Assembly (NCBI GenBank): GCA_003488415.1
Contig: DNLQ01000130.1
Span: 1-35,376, forward strand
DNA length: 35,376 bases
Source: Ruminococcus sp.
GTDB lineage: Bacteria; Bacillota; Clostridia; Oscillospirales; Ruminococcaceae
Reading direction: 5' to 3'
Shown: positions 13,837 to 20,616 of the stretch, piece after piece
Layout of the letters: each line of letters starts with the position of its first letter
Position numbering within the stretch: position 1 is the first letter of the stretch
Translations under genes and position numbers: made by a program
Notes under the pieces: model-generated
The model's input: only the letters and a program-made list of their open reading frames with translations
Databases searched by the model: none
Told to the model about the DNA's origin: nothing

Positions 13837-13887
13837 GGTATATAGTTTGCGGGACTTCCCGCTCGCTCCCTTCGGGGAGCTTTTTTC
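13837..13887 (+). ncRNA. Candidate small RNA of about 50 nt
   Basis: It lies between a near-consensus promoter and a strong terminator (GCTCCC-TTCG-GGGAGC then six T). A second hairpin GCGGGA-CTT-TCCCGC type lies just before it. It is read opposite to the leftward early genes, in the gap between the RecT-like and DUF3846 genes, and covers no open frame. The hairpin may instead simply stop antisense transcription. Confidence 0.4.
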
Positions 13888-13888
13888 T

Positions 13889-14185
13889 TTATGCGAACAT
13901 TCTCTTCAATGCGTCAGCTGCATCTTCCGGCACATCGGTGAAGTCATCTTCATCCACGCCCACGATCAGAGCAGGACCTACGATGTCGATACCTGCGAAA
14001 GCTGATGCTATCGGGTTCGGTGCCATTCCGCGGAGCCTGCCTTCTTCGTTGACGATCATCACTGCTTCGCCGGGGACGATACCGATCGTCTCGATGTGTC
14101 CGTCAACAGCTTTCTGCAAGGCTTCCAGAGTGTTATCTATCTCGATCTCGCTGACGCTGTGTCCTTCAAGTTTAAGTGCTTTCAT
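13889..14185 (-). CDS. DUF3846-like protein
   Basis: A 98-residue protein. It begins MKALKLEG and has IEIDNTLEALQKAVDGHIET followed by EAVMIVNEEGRLRGMAPNPI and DEDDFTDV. This matches the DUF3846 family found in phages and mobile elements of Firmicutes; its biochemical role is unknown. It is joined to the gene upstream by a one-base overlap and is part of the leftward early operon. Confidence 0.8.
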   Translation of the reverse strand: MKALKLEGHSVSEIEIDNTLEALQKAVDGHIETIGIVPGEAVMIVNEEGRLRGMAPNPIASAFAGIDIVGPALIVGVDEDDFTDVPEDAADALKRMFA

Positions 14186-14625
14186 TATATTCCTCCTAAC
14201 ATATCCCAGAGCTGCTGATACAGGTCAGTTTTTCTCATATCCAGCTGATACTGCTGACGGCTGATGTCGTCGAGTTCAGCCCTGATAACCGCAACTGCGT
14301 CTGATACTGTTATTCTCTTCTGCGGTGCCGGTATGATCTCCGGCTTCTTATAGACTTTCTTCGGCTTCTCTATCTGCTGCCCTTTGCTCAGAGCCGCATC
14401 AAAATCCTTGACAGCTTCGACAGCCGCATCGACAGTCTCCTTTTTCTTCAGCTGTCCCCTCAGATGATTGAAGCACCTGTTGTCTATTCCGTTCGAGGTA
14501 AGTATGCCTATGATCCGCTCGACCGGACAGGCGTTGAGTTCTGCAAGGATCTGGACCTGTCCGCCCTTATCCTTCGCCTGACGGTATCTCATTACTATCT
14601 CTTCATTGGTCATTGCCAGTCCCAT
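14185..14625 (-). CDS. Early protein with N-terminal HTH-like segment
   Basis: A 146-residue protein. The first 60 residues (TNEEIVMRYRQAKDKGGQVQ, ILAELNACPVERIIGILTSN) resemble a small helix-turn-helix that phages use for DNA binding. A lysine/proline-rich middle (KPKKVYKKPEIIPAPQKR) leads to a C-terminal coiled coil. GGAGGTG precedes the start. Function unknown; it is in the early leftward operon. Confidence 0.65.
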   Translation of the reverse strand: MGLAMTNEEIVMRYRQAKDKGGQVQILAELNACPVERIIGILTSNGIDNRCFNHLRGQLKKKETVDAAVEAVKDFDAALSKGQQIEKPKKVYKKPEIIPAPQKRITVSDAVAVIRAELDDISRQQYQLDMRKTDLYQQLWDMLGGI

Positions 14626-14886
14626 TCAATTCACCTCCTCCAGCTCCCTCCGGAGCATTGATATCATTTTCTCAGCGTGAATGTAATCTGCTGAGTCCTC
14701 GCTGCCGCGGAGCCATTCGAGTTCCATTTCCCACTGTCCAAGCCTCCGCAGCAGCTTACGTCTGCACTTAGCCTCCGGGCTGAATTCTCCCGTCCCGTCA
14801 CACCAGTGCATGAACGGCACCAAAATGTTCGGCAGGACTATGAAGGTCAGTGGGGCGACTATGAGGATAATTCCGAGTTCGTACAT
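14626..14886 (-). CDS. Small membrane-anchored protein
   Basis: An 86-residue protein. The first 27 residues are one hydrophobic segment (YELGIILIVAPLTFIVLPNI), followed by a basic helix (CRRKLLRRLGQWEMELEWL) and an acidic coil. It is likely a single-pass inner-membrane protein with a cytoplasmic tail. ATG at 14886 overlaps the upstream stop (TGATG) and follows GGAG. Role unknown. Confidence 0.65.
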   Translation of the reverse strand: MYELGIILIVAPLTFIVLPNILVPFMHWCDGTGEFSPEAKCRRKLLRRLGQWEMELEWLRGSEDSADYIHAEKMISMLRRELEEVN

Positions 14887-15128
14887 CACGTCAGCTCCAT
14901 AAGTGAGGTCATGAACTTCGCCCGGTCAATCCGGAAGTAGTCGCATATCATCCTCACTTCCCTCAGCGTCAGCATTTCAGGATCGCGCAGACGGGCTGCA
15001 TATGTAACTCCGCTGCGTCCGATAAGCTTTCCCATTTCATCGTTAGTCCGCTTCCCCTGCACCTTTTCCAGATTGCTCCGCAGACGCTCGACTTCCCTCT
15101 GATGCTCAGTCAATACTACCTTCGGCAT
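14886..15128 (-). CDS. Small HTH regulator-like protein
   Basis: An 80-residue protein with a basic coiled N-terminus (TEHQREVERLRSNLEKV) and a helix-turn-helix-like second half (DEMGKLIGRSGVTYAARLRD, TLREVRMICDYFRIDRAKF). It resembles the small phage regulators that bind early operators. It is coupled to the membrane protein downstream and lies just after the Cro-like gene. Confidence 0.7.
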   Translation of the reverse strand: MPKVVLTEHQREVERLRSNLEKVQGKRTNDEMGKLIGRSGVTYAARLRDPEMLTLREVRMICDYFRIDRAKFMTSLMELT

Positions 15129-15132
15129 AAAC

Positions 15133-15234
15133 TCACCTCCCTCTGTCGTCGTTTTCGGTTGTCAGTATTCCTATGATCTCAAGGCTGAGTATGATCTGGA
15201 TCACGTCCAGTATGATGTCTATGATCTGTTTCAT
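15133..15234 (-). CDS. 33-residue hydrophobic peptide
   Basis: Starts at ATG 15234, overlapping the stop of the Cro-like gene (ATGA). It reads MKQIIDIILDVIQIILSLE and ends in a charged tail. The coupled start and the coherent isoleucine-rich membrane-helix pattern suggest a real short membrane peptide, with a possible role like small toxins or exclusion peptides. No homologue is known to me. Confidence 0.5.
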   Translation of the reverse strand: MKQIIDIILDVIQIILSLEIIGILTTENDDRGR

Positions 15235-15443
15235 GTGCTTGCTCCTTTCTGACCGAAGACCAGCTCTTCGCATGTTGTGCCGAGACGCTTCGCAAGCTCC
15301 ACGCCTGTTACGATCGTCGGCAGTTTCAGTCCTTTTTCGTACTGGGCAACCATGGCCTGTGAGATATCGACCATTGCGGCGAGCTCAGCCTGTGTGATGC
15401 CCTTTGCCTTTCTGAGGCACTTTACGTTTTCTGCGAATGACAT
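15231..15443 (-). CDS. Cro-like XRE transcription regulator
   Basis: A 70-residue helix-turn-helix protein of the XRE class. KCLRKAKGITQAELAAMVDI is helices 1-2, SQAMVAQYEKGLKLP the recognition helix and its turn, and TGVELAKRLGTTCEELVFG the C-terminal helices. It is the first gene of the leftward early operon, just downstream of the operator-bearing promoter 15588-15616, which is the position of Cro. Confidence 0.85.
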   Translation of the reverse strand: MSFAENVKCLRKAKGITQAELAAMVDISQAMVAQYEKGLKLPTIVTGVELAKRLGTTCEELVFGQKGAST

Positions 15444-15472
15444 TTTATCACCTCCTTTTTAAAACTCAGCTA

Positions 15473-15501
15473 TTGACATAATGTATAAAAAGTCGTATAA
15501 T
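15473..15501 (+). promoter_or_regulatory. Rightward sigma-A promoter
   Basis: TTGACA (15473-15478), 17 bp, TATAAT (15496-15501), fully consensus. It points toward the DUF2513 gene at 15749 and overlaps the upstream end of the Cro-like gene's leader. An inverted repeat CCTATAG / CTATAGG follows at 15525-15556. Confidence 0.65.
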
Positions 15502-15587
15502 AAGACTAAGAATATTTATATTACCCTATAGAATCACACTGCTCTCAAACTATAGGATAACTGTACCCTGTTCAATAGCTTGATTAT

Positions 15588-15616
15588 ATTATAGTCTGAT
15601 TTTTGTCAGAAGTCAA
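15588..15616 (-). promoter_or_regulatory. Early leftward promoter with operator
   Basis: Minus strand TTGACT (15611-15616), 17 bp, TATAAT (15588-15593). The spacer is the palindromic operator TCTGAC-AAAA-ATCAGA (15595-15610). It drives the Cro-like gene and the early operon and is the expected main target of the repressor. Confidence 0.7.
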
Positions 15617-15623
15617 CACTATT

Positions 15624-15639
15624 TCCGATTTTTATCAGA
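15624..15639. promoter_or_regulatory. Second operator copy
   Basis: TCCGATTTTTATCAGA, the same palindrome family as 15595-15610 and identical to the copy at 16803-16818. It lies 13 bp upstream of the early promoter, allowing cooperative binding. Confidence 0.6.
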
Positions 15640-15748
15640 TTTCGGCTGTTTGCACTATTTTATACATACAAAACTAATAGTTTTTCACAAAATTTTAGGA
15701 GGATAAAAAATAAAAGCCGCTCAGTGATCTGAGCGGAAAGGAGATAAA

Positions 15749-16150
15749 ATGAAGTTAGAATATGATTGCGTGCGGCATGTTTTATTAGTACTTGAAGAAT
15801 TGTGCAGCTTTGATCCGGATTCTTCTTCAGGATACAAGGAAGTTACAGCAGCTGATATTCAAAAAAGCATGCTCAGTATTTCTGGCGCGCCGCATCATGA
15901 AGTGAAGGATATATACTATACTATCCTCAAATTAGATGAGGGTGGCTTCATAACGACAATAGAAATAATTGAAGACGATTTTACGAAGGTAAAAAACGTT
16001 ATCGATATCACATATCAGGGGCACCAGTATCTTGATTCGATCAGGGATGAAAGCATATGGTCTTCAGTCAAGTCTCTATCCCCATCACTTACATTCAGAA
16101 TCATTACTAATATTGCAGAAAAACTGATCATGAAGAAGATCAAGCTATGA
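15749..16150 (+). CDS. DUF2513-like protein
   Basis: A 133-residue protein. It begins MKLEYDCVRHVLLVLEELCS and contains VKDIYYTILKLDEGGFITTI, ITYQGHQYLDSIRDESIWS and a hydrophobic C-terminal helix. It matches the DUF2513 family, predicted winged-helix proteins common beside phage repressors. AAAGGAG precedes the ATG. It is rightward, probably expressed in the lysogen from 15473-15501. Role unknown. Confidence 0.8.
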   Translation: MKLEYDCVRHVLLVLEELCSFDPDSSSGYKEVTAADIQKSMLSISGAPHHEVKDIYYTILKLDEGGFITTIEIIEDDFTKVKNVIDITYQGHQYLDSIRDESIWSSVKSLSPSLTFRIITNIAEKLIMKKIKL

Positions 16151-16154
16151 GCCG

Positions 16155-16382
16155 TCAGTCTGTAGATTCATCCGGGATCAGTTTGTCTATCTTTTCAGCC
16201 TCATAAGACTGCCTCGGAGAACCAAGTTCTGTAACTACACAGTCGGTCTGGCGCTCACTGATGACAGTTTTTTCCACCTTAAACTCGTTATTTTCGTCTA
16301 TATACTTTTCCATATATACAACTCTTATTATATTTTCTACTCGTACAGCGCGGTTTATCTTTTTCTTATATTCGTGTTCCAT
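16155..16382 (-). CDS. Small hypothetical protein
   Basis: A 75-residue protein, mixed charge, with RVVYMEKYIDENNEFKVEK and VVTELGSPRQSYEAEKIDKL. No motif is recognised. A very good AGAAGGAGGTG site precedes the ATG. It is read leftward, between the rightward DUF2513 gene and the leftward gene at 16566-16772, and may share that gene's repressor-controlled promoter. Confidence 0.6.
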   Translation of the reverse strand: MEHEYKKKINRAVRVENIIRVVYMEKYIDENNEFKVEKTVISERQTDCVVTELGSPRQSYEAEKIDKLIPDESTD

Positions 16383-16422
16383 TTATTCACCTCCTTCTAA
16401 GAAAGTCTGTAAGTCTGTAAGT

Positions 16423-16533
16423 ATGAAAAAAGATGATTATATTTTTGAAACTGATTCAATATCCGAATATGATATTGAAAATGTAATCTGTAATTATTGC
16501 GGATTATCTTATGTTGACAGCTTATTTTTTTGA
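16423..16533 (+). CDS. Possible 36-residue peptide
   Basis: Frame MKKDDYIFETDSISEYDIEN ending in CNYCGLSYVDSLFF. The upstream bases contain only a direct repeat (AAGTCTGT three times) and no ribosome site. It overlaps no other gene. It may be a remnant of a truncated regulator. Low confidence. Confidence 0.25.
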   Translation: MKKDDYIFETDSISEYDIENVICNYCGLSYVDSLFF

Positions 16534-16565
16534 TCCACGCCCCTCTTCACGAAAGCACGATAGCA

Positions 16566-16772
16566 CTATTCGCACTCTCGATCCGCTGTATCAGCCATGC
16601 TTTCACATCTGTCTTCCTGCGTTGTTAAGATTTTCAGATTGACGTTGTTTAAATCGCGCAGCATACATAGACCTATAATTGCAAGGCACTTTGTCTGTTC
16701 GTTATCTGTTTCATCAAGAATATCACCAAGAATAGTCATAAAATGTCCCTTGCCTTTTTCAGTTATCCTCAT
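16566..16772 (-). CDS. Small repressor-controlled leftward gene
   Basis: A 68-residue protein (MRITEKGKGHFMTILGDILD, CLAIIGLCMLRDLNNVNLKI). GGAGGTGAAGC precedes ATG 16772, which is why the GTG further up is not chosen. Its promoter carries the same operator as the early promoter, so it should be silent in the lysogen and expressed on induction. Product not recognised; an antirepressor or second Cro-like function is possible. Confidence 0.6.
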   Translation of the reverse strand: MRITEKGKGHFMTILGDILDETDNEQTKCLAIIGLCMLRDLNNVNLKILTTQEDRCESMADTADRECE

Positions 16773-16795
16773 TCGCTTCACCTCCCTCCAGCTAT

Positions 16796-16824
16796 ATTAT
16801 ATTCCGATTTTTATCAGAAGTCAA
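16796..16824 (-). promoter_or_regulatory. Second operator-controlled leftward promoter
   Basis: Minus strand TTGACT (16819-16824), 17 bp, TATAAT (16796-16801), with operator TCTGATAAAAATCGGA (16803-16818) filling the spacer. Its arrangement is the same as at 15588-15616. It lies directly upstream of the repressor gene on the other strand, so repressor bound here could also regulate its own gene. Confidence 0.7.
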
Positions 16825-16842
16825 TAGAAAGGACGTGACTTT

Positions 16843-17781
16843 ATGAAGAAAGAACTATCAAAAGAAGAAATACTAAAATTAGCTAAGAAAAAAGGAATTA
16901 AGCTATCCTTTCTGAACAGTCTTATCGGCGGATACCGCGGAAGGCTTACCGATTGGAAAAACGGCAAGACATCTTTAACAGAATCGGAAACCGAAATAAT
17001 CGTCAACTATCTTCTCGGCACAGATAATGCATCCGTTGACGAAAAAAATACATTATCATCTGACGAAAACAATTTGATTGAATTATTCAGAAGTGTTGAT
17101 GATTTTGGCAGGGAAGCTATTAAAAACACGGCTTCACATGAACAAAAACGCTGTTTATCTGAAAGGAGTCTTTCAAGAATGAATAAAAATGATAGATACA
17201 ATGCTATCCAAGAGAAAGATGATGAAATGCGAAATTACGCTTCAAAAATCCTCAAGTCAGTCGATGAGACTTATAACGAAGTTTTTTATGAACGCCATGA
17301 TATAGATAAATTAAAGTATTTTATAAATATTGATTCTGCAATAATTGACGAAGCACATGGTTTTTATAAAAACGATGATGATTTAATGAGATCTGAAACC
17401 GATTCATTCTTTGAAGCCTGTTATAAATTCATCAGATCCGTAGAGGACATGATAAAGGCTAAAGGAAGAAATGCAATATCAGAAAGAAAACAAGAATGCG
17501 GTATTTGTTTTGAAGAACTGGTTAATAGTGTAAAAGACACCATACTTGAAGATCGCGAAGTTCTGAACGACTTGACCACCAATATGGAACGCTCAGAATA
17601 TGTTAGCAGAAGAAAAGAAGAAGATAAGAAAAAATCAGCTATCGCTCCCACTTCATTGGCTATAACAAGTGAACAGGGAAGCAGCAAAGCAGCTGCAAGG
17701 CGCACAAGCTCTGACAACAGCGCTAAAGAACCGCCGTCCGCCGACATTCTCATCGAGGTCACCGAGGGTGATGGCTTATGA
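16843..17781 (+). CDS. Phage repressor, XRE type
   Basis: A 312-residue protein. Residues about 5-58 are a helix-turn-helix (SKEEILKLAKKKGIKLSFLN, GRLTDWKNGKTSLTESETEI). A long charged region follows and a C-terminal low-complexity tail. The HTH-plus-variable layout and the following ImmA-type protease gene, with overlapping start and stop, fit a repressor that is cleaved on induction. Adjacent operator copies at 15595, 15624 and 16803 are its likely targets. Confidence 0.8.
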   Translation: MKKELSKEEILKLAKKKGIKLSFLNSLIGGYRGRLTDWKNGKTSLTESETEIIVNYLLGTDNASVDEKNTLSSDENNLIELFRSVDDFGREAIKNTASHEQKRCLSERSLSRMNKNDRYNAIQEKDDEMRNYASKILKSVDETYNEVFYERHDIDKLKYFINIDSAIIDEAHGFYKNDDDLMRSETDSFFEACYKFIRSVEDMIKAKGRNAISERKQECGICFEELVNSVKDTILEDREVLNDLTTNMERSEYVSRRKEEDKKKSAIAPTSLAITSEQGSSKAAARRTSSDNSAKEPPSADILIEVTEGDGL

Positions 17782-18353
17782 ACTATCATCTCTACACCAA
17801 CACCCGCGATGCAGCTTGGCAGTTCCTCCTTGACAACGGCGTTGACCGACTCCCTGTCAGCTTTCACGATATCTGTCGGACGAACGGTATCGGTCTTTAC
17901 AAGGACTGCGGTTCGGGTTACTTCTCTGCCGATGAGCGTGGAGTCGTATTTCTCCGTGACGGGAGGTACAACATCTTTCTGAACGGCGCGGATCCTCTTG
18001 AAGTCCAGCGATTCACTATCGGTCATGAGCTGGGGCATATCTTCTTCGGGCATCTGATTGACAGCGGACTTCACACACGGCTCACAGGTACAAGAGCGGA
18101 TCCGAAAGCTCCTGAAGAGTATCAAGCCGAACGCTTCGCAATGGGTATTCTTGCACCTGCCTGCGTACTCTGGGGACTTGGACTGCATTCCACCGACGAT
18201 ATTGCAAGAGTTTGCAGCATCTCGCTTGAAGATGCCCGTATTCGCGCAGAGCGTATGCGGGTGCTTTACAAAAGAGATGCCTTTCTCGCATCCGAACTCG
18301 AAAAGCGTGTGTTTGAGCAGTTTGAAAACTATATTTCCGAGCATAGGAAATAG
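17778..18353 (+). CDS. ImmA/IrrE-family metalloprotease
   Basis: A 191-residue protein with the zinc-protease motif HELGH at about 83-87 (RFTIGHELGHIFFGHL) and EYQAERFAMGILAP, the conserved glutamate helix. ImmA proteins cut phage or ICE repressors after DNA damage. It overlaps the repressor stop by four bases (ATGA) and precedes the integrase, so the three form one operon. Confidence 0.92.
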   Translation: MNYHLYTNTRDAAWQFLLDNGVDRLPVSFHDICRTNGIGLYKDCGSGYFSADERGVVFLRDGRYNIFLNGADPLEVQRFTIGHELGHIFFGHLIDSGLHTRLTGTRADPKAPEEYQAERFAMGILAPACVLWGLGLHSTDDIARVCSISLEDARIRAERMRVLYKRDAFLASELEKRVFEQFENYISEHRK

Positions 18354-18369
18354 AAAGGAGCGTGATACC

Positions 18370-19404
18370 ATGGCAAAGGCACAGAAGCTGCCGTCCGGCA
18401 ATTACCGCGTGAGAGTGACCGATCCCGAGACAGGGAAAAGGCAGTCCTTCACGGCTCCTACAAAAAGAGAAGCCGAGCTTGCCGCTCTGGAATGGCTCGG
18501 AGGCAAAAAAGTAAACGCCGACAGCAGGACAGTCGGTGAGTGCATTGATGATTACATCAACAGCAAGGTCAACATCCTGAGTCCGACCACTATCGACGGA
18601 TACAGGAAATGCCGGAGGAACTGTCTCAGTGAACTGTGTCCGCTGCCGGTCAGCAAGCTCACTCAGCTCGACGTCCAGAAGCACATGAACATGCTGGCGC
18701 TGACCTATTCGCCTAAGACGGTCAGAAATGCTCACGGACTCCTGGTCTCCGTACTCAACACTTATTCTCCGGGAACAGTCCTGCACACGACTCTCCCGAA
18801 GATGCAGAAAAAAATAAAGCAGCTCCCGCCTGCCGAACAGGTAGTTGCTGCTGTTATCGGATCTGAGATCGAACTTCCCTGCATGCTTGCCCTGTGGGAA
18901 GGTATGCGTATGTCCGAGATCAGAGGTGCTAAGCGATCAGATCTGAACGGCAATATCCTCACTATCCATGAGACTGTCGTGACCGTCGAAGGACAGAACA
19001 TCACCAAGGATTCTACCAAGACCTTCGACAGCACACGTCAGATCAGTCTCTCGCCTTATATCATGGAACTAATAAGCCGTCTCCCGGAGGAACAGGAACA
19101 CTTCACTGTTCTCAGCGGTCAGGCTATCTACAAGCGATTCTCAAGGCTGCTTCAGTCCAACGGTATCGCTCACATGACCTTCCATGATCTCAGACACATG
19201 AACGCTTCAACTATGCTGATGCTCGGCATTCCCGACAAGTACGCCATGGAGCGCGGCGGCTGGAGCAGTCCTCATATCATGAAGTCTGTCTATCAGCACA
19301 CTTTTTCCTCGGAAAGAAAGCTCGTCGATAATGCTGTTGATGAGTTTTTTATGAATATCATTGATAAAACGGACACAAAAACGGACACAAACTCGAATGA
19401 GTAA
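18370..19404 (+). CDS. int: Tyrosine integrase
   Basis: A 344-residue protein. Residues 1-50 form the arm-binding domain (SGNYRVRVTDPETGKRQSF), 55-150 the core-binding SAM-like domain, and 160-end the catalytic domain with R180 (EGMRMSEIRG), HDLRH (H272, R275), GGW (W298) and nucleophile Y308 (SVYQHTF). The start at 18370 follows AGAAAGGAG. The C-terminus KTDTKTDT is encoded by the left arm repeats of attP. It probably integrates into a tmRNA or tRNA 3' end. Confidence 0.95.
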   Translation: MAKAQKLPSGNYRVRVTDPETGKRQSFTAPTKREAELAALEWLGGKKVNADSRTVGECIDDYINSKVNILSPTTIDGYRKCRRNCLSELCPLPVSKLTQLDVQKHMNMLALTYSPKTVRNAHGLLVSVLNTYSPGTVLHTTLPKMQKKIKQLPPAEQVVAAVIGSEIELPCMLALWEGMRMSEIRGAKRSDLNGNILTIHETVVTVEGQNITKDSTKTFDSTRQISLSPYIMELISRLPEEQEHFTVLSGQAIYKRFSRLLQSNGIAHMTFHDLRHMNASTMLMLGIPDKYAMERGGWSSPHIMKSVYQHTFSSERKLVDNAVDEFFMNIIDKTDTKTDTNSNE

Positions 19405-19606
19405 CGTAAAATAGCCGAATTTCAAGTGGATTCTGCGGGTTCAATTCCCCTCGCCTCCACCAAACAAGGAATCTGCTATAATTCGGCGATGCACAAATTC
19501 TCGCGATTTATAGCAGATTTTTTTATTTCCATATTCTTTGTGAGATTTAAGAAAACAAAGTGGATATTAATGTTTTCTGCAATAAAATGGACACGAAAAT
19601 GGACAC
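19366..19606 (+). other. attP with core and paired arm sites
   Basis: Left arm: AAAACGGACAC at 19366-19376 and 19378-19388. Right arm: AAAATGGACAC at 19584-19594 and 19596-19606, with the same 12-bp period. Between them the core at about 19437-19462 reads like a T-loop, acceptor stem and CCA (GGTTCAATTCCCC, CGCCTCCACCA), as at the 3' end of a Firmicutes tmRNA gene. The 5' side of the T-stem does not pair, so the homology with the host gene probably begins near 19437. Having both arms around one core is expected of an excised, circular phage. Confidence 0.7.
19470..19524 (+). terminator. Terminator downstream of attP core
   Basis: AATCTGCTATAA pairs with TTATAGCAGATT around a loop of about 25 bases and is followed by seven T. 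It ends rightward transcription of the integrase operon. In the prophage it would lie beside the restored tmRNA or tRNA gene. Confidence 0.7.
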
Positions 19607-19652
19607 GGCATCAGATGTCATTACGTTACTCGATATTTTGAAAGGAGCAATT

Positions 19653-20009
19653 ATGAATATCGGGCGCAGAATTTCAAGAATACTGATGTTACTGGGGAAC
19701 CAGCCGAGTGTCAAGGGGTACCAGTACATAAAAAAAGGGATCGCATATTGCATGCGCGATCCGAGGTCAGTGACTAACCTGTCGCAGCTGCTCTATCCGA
19801 AGCTTGCGGAAGAATTTGGCACGACCTCAGCAGCAGTCGAGCGGGCAGCCAGATCGGCAATAAAGGAAAGCTGGCATCGCCGTGACCGTGAGCTGTCAAA
19901 GGAAATATTCAGCAACAGCCTGCAAGGATCAGATGATATCCCATCAAACTCACTGTACATAGCCGCAGTAGCAGAGTGGCTGAACGATGAAGAAGAAAAG
20001 GCATTTTAA
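19653..20009 (+). CDS. Spo0A C-terminal-like DNA-binding protein
   Basis: A 118-residue protein consisting only of a Spo0A-type effector domain. RRISRILMLLGNQPSVKGYQ, YIKKGIAYCMRDP, NLSQLLYPKLAEEFGTTSAA and VERAARSAIKESW follow the family pattern, including the TTsAaVERAaR recognition helix. There is no receiver domain. It begins after GAAAGGAG. Next to attP it could regulate integration, act as an excision factor, or imitate the host sporulation regulator. The fold assignment is quite sure; the role is unknown. Confidence 0.85.
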   Translation: MNIGRRISRILMLLGNQPSVKGYQYIKKGIAYCMRDPRSVTNLSQLLYPKLAEEFGTTSAAVERAARSAIKESWHRRDRELSKEIFSNSLQGSDDIPSNSLYIAAVAEWLNDEEEKAF

Positions 20010-20037
20010 ATTAAATAATAAAAATATATCCAAACCC

Positions 20038-20066
20038 TTGACTTTTGGCTACCCATATGTTATAAT
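20038..20066 (+). promoter_or_regulatory. Promoter of the small-gene cluster
   Basis: TTGACT (20038-20043), 17 bp, TATAAT (20061-20066), near-consensus, followed by the ribosome site and start of the 37-residue gene at 20126. It is likely active in the lysogen. Confidence 0.65.
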
Positions 20067-20125
20067 ATAATCACAGTAAGGAAACACCTTACAAGTAACG
20101 GGGCAGAACGGGAAAGGAGGAACAA

Positions 20126-20239
20126 ATGGACGAGATGAACGATACCATGAGAATGATGATAAAAGCAATCATTCAGATAATCAAGGACAGCAATGACAAA
20201 GACGAAGCACTCAAAAAAATAGAAGCTCTGCTTAAATAA
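20126..20239 (+). CDS. 37-residue amphipathic peptide with antisense RNA
   Basis: MDEMNDTMRMMIKAIIQIIK, then a charged helix ending ALKKIEALLK. A strong AAAGGAGG site precedes it, and a near-consensus promoter drives it. Its 3' end is overlapped by the opposite-strand candidate RNA 20213-20293, whose terminator lies within the last codons. A short peptide gene with a convergent antisense RNA resembles a type I toxin-antitoxin locus, but the peptide is amphipathic rather than a clear membrane toxin. Confidence 0.6.
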   Translation: MDEMNDTMRMMIKAIIQIIKDSNDKDEALKKIEALLK

Positions 20240-20293
20240 CAGAGCTTCCCACAAAACTAAAGATTGGGCGGAATCTGCCGCCGCCCTCTCTTT
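20213..20293 (-). ncRNA. Candidate antisense small RNA 1
   Basis: About 80 nt on the minus strand from promoter 20300-20328 to a strong terminator GAAGCTCTG-loop-CAGAGCTTC followed by TATTTTTTT. A GC-rich hairpin (GGGCGG / CCGCCC type) lies in its first half. It overlaps the end of the peptide gene 20126-20239 in antisense. Confidence 0.6.
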
Positions 20294-20299
20294 AATTCA

Positions 20300-20328
20300 A
20301 ATATATCACGTTTTGCCCCGTTTGTCAA
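20300..20328 (-). promoter_or_regulatory. Promoter of small RNA 1
   Basis: Minus strand TTGACA (20323-20328), 17 bp, TATATT (20300-20305). It faces away from the gene at 20340 and toward terminator 20213-20248. Confidence 0.65.
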
Positions 20329-20339
20329 GAAGGGACGTG

Positions 20340-20540
20340 ATGAAAATTTCTGATAACGGCAGAAAAAAAATGGGCAGACCATTTGTTGGCAATGAACCTA
20401 AAGATATGAGGGTATCATTGAGAGCTACTAAAACAACTGTGGAAAAATTCGATAGGTGTTCTCAGATTCTTGGAAAGTCAAAAACAGACATACTTGAAGA
20501 AATGGTAGATACTCTATATCATAAGGTCACTAAACAATAA
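20340..20540 (+). CDS. Ribbon-helix-helix-like DNA-binding protein
   Basis: A 66-residue protein. A basic MGRPFVGNEP lead is followed by DMRVSLRATKTTVEKFDRCS and LGKSKTDILEEMVDTLYHKV, the strand-helix-helix pattern common on phage and plasmid accessory loci. Translation starts at ATG 20340, preceded by AAGGGACG. Its stop codon is part of the terminator tail of small RNA 2, so transcripts converge here. Confidence 0.7.
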   Translation: MKISDNGRKKMGRPFVGNEPKDMRVSLRATKTTVEKFDRCSQILGKSKTDILEEMVDTLYHKVTKQ

Positions 20541-20610
20541 AAACAACGGCAACGCCGCACCGTAGGAAGCAAAGCGTTACCGTTATTCCGCAGACAGATT
20601 GCTCTATCTG
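20537..20610 (-). ncRNA. Candidate small RNA 2
   Basis: About 74 nt on the minus strand from promoter 20617-20645 to terminator AACGGTAACGC-loop-GCGTTGCCGTT (one G-U pair), then GTTTTTATT. It carries no start codon with a useful frame. It converges on the end of the RHH-like gene. Confidence 0.55.
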
Positions 20611-20616
20611 AAATCT

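Noticed and set aside
13861..13886. The GCTCCC-TTCG-GGGAGC hairpin as terminator of the leftward early operon.
   Set aside because: Its T-run is on the plus strand, so it terminates rightward, not leftward, transcription.
18058..18369. Longer frame upstream of the integrase start.
   Set aside because: It overlaps the ImmA-type gene in another frame, and a strong ribosome site precedes ATG 18370.
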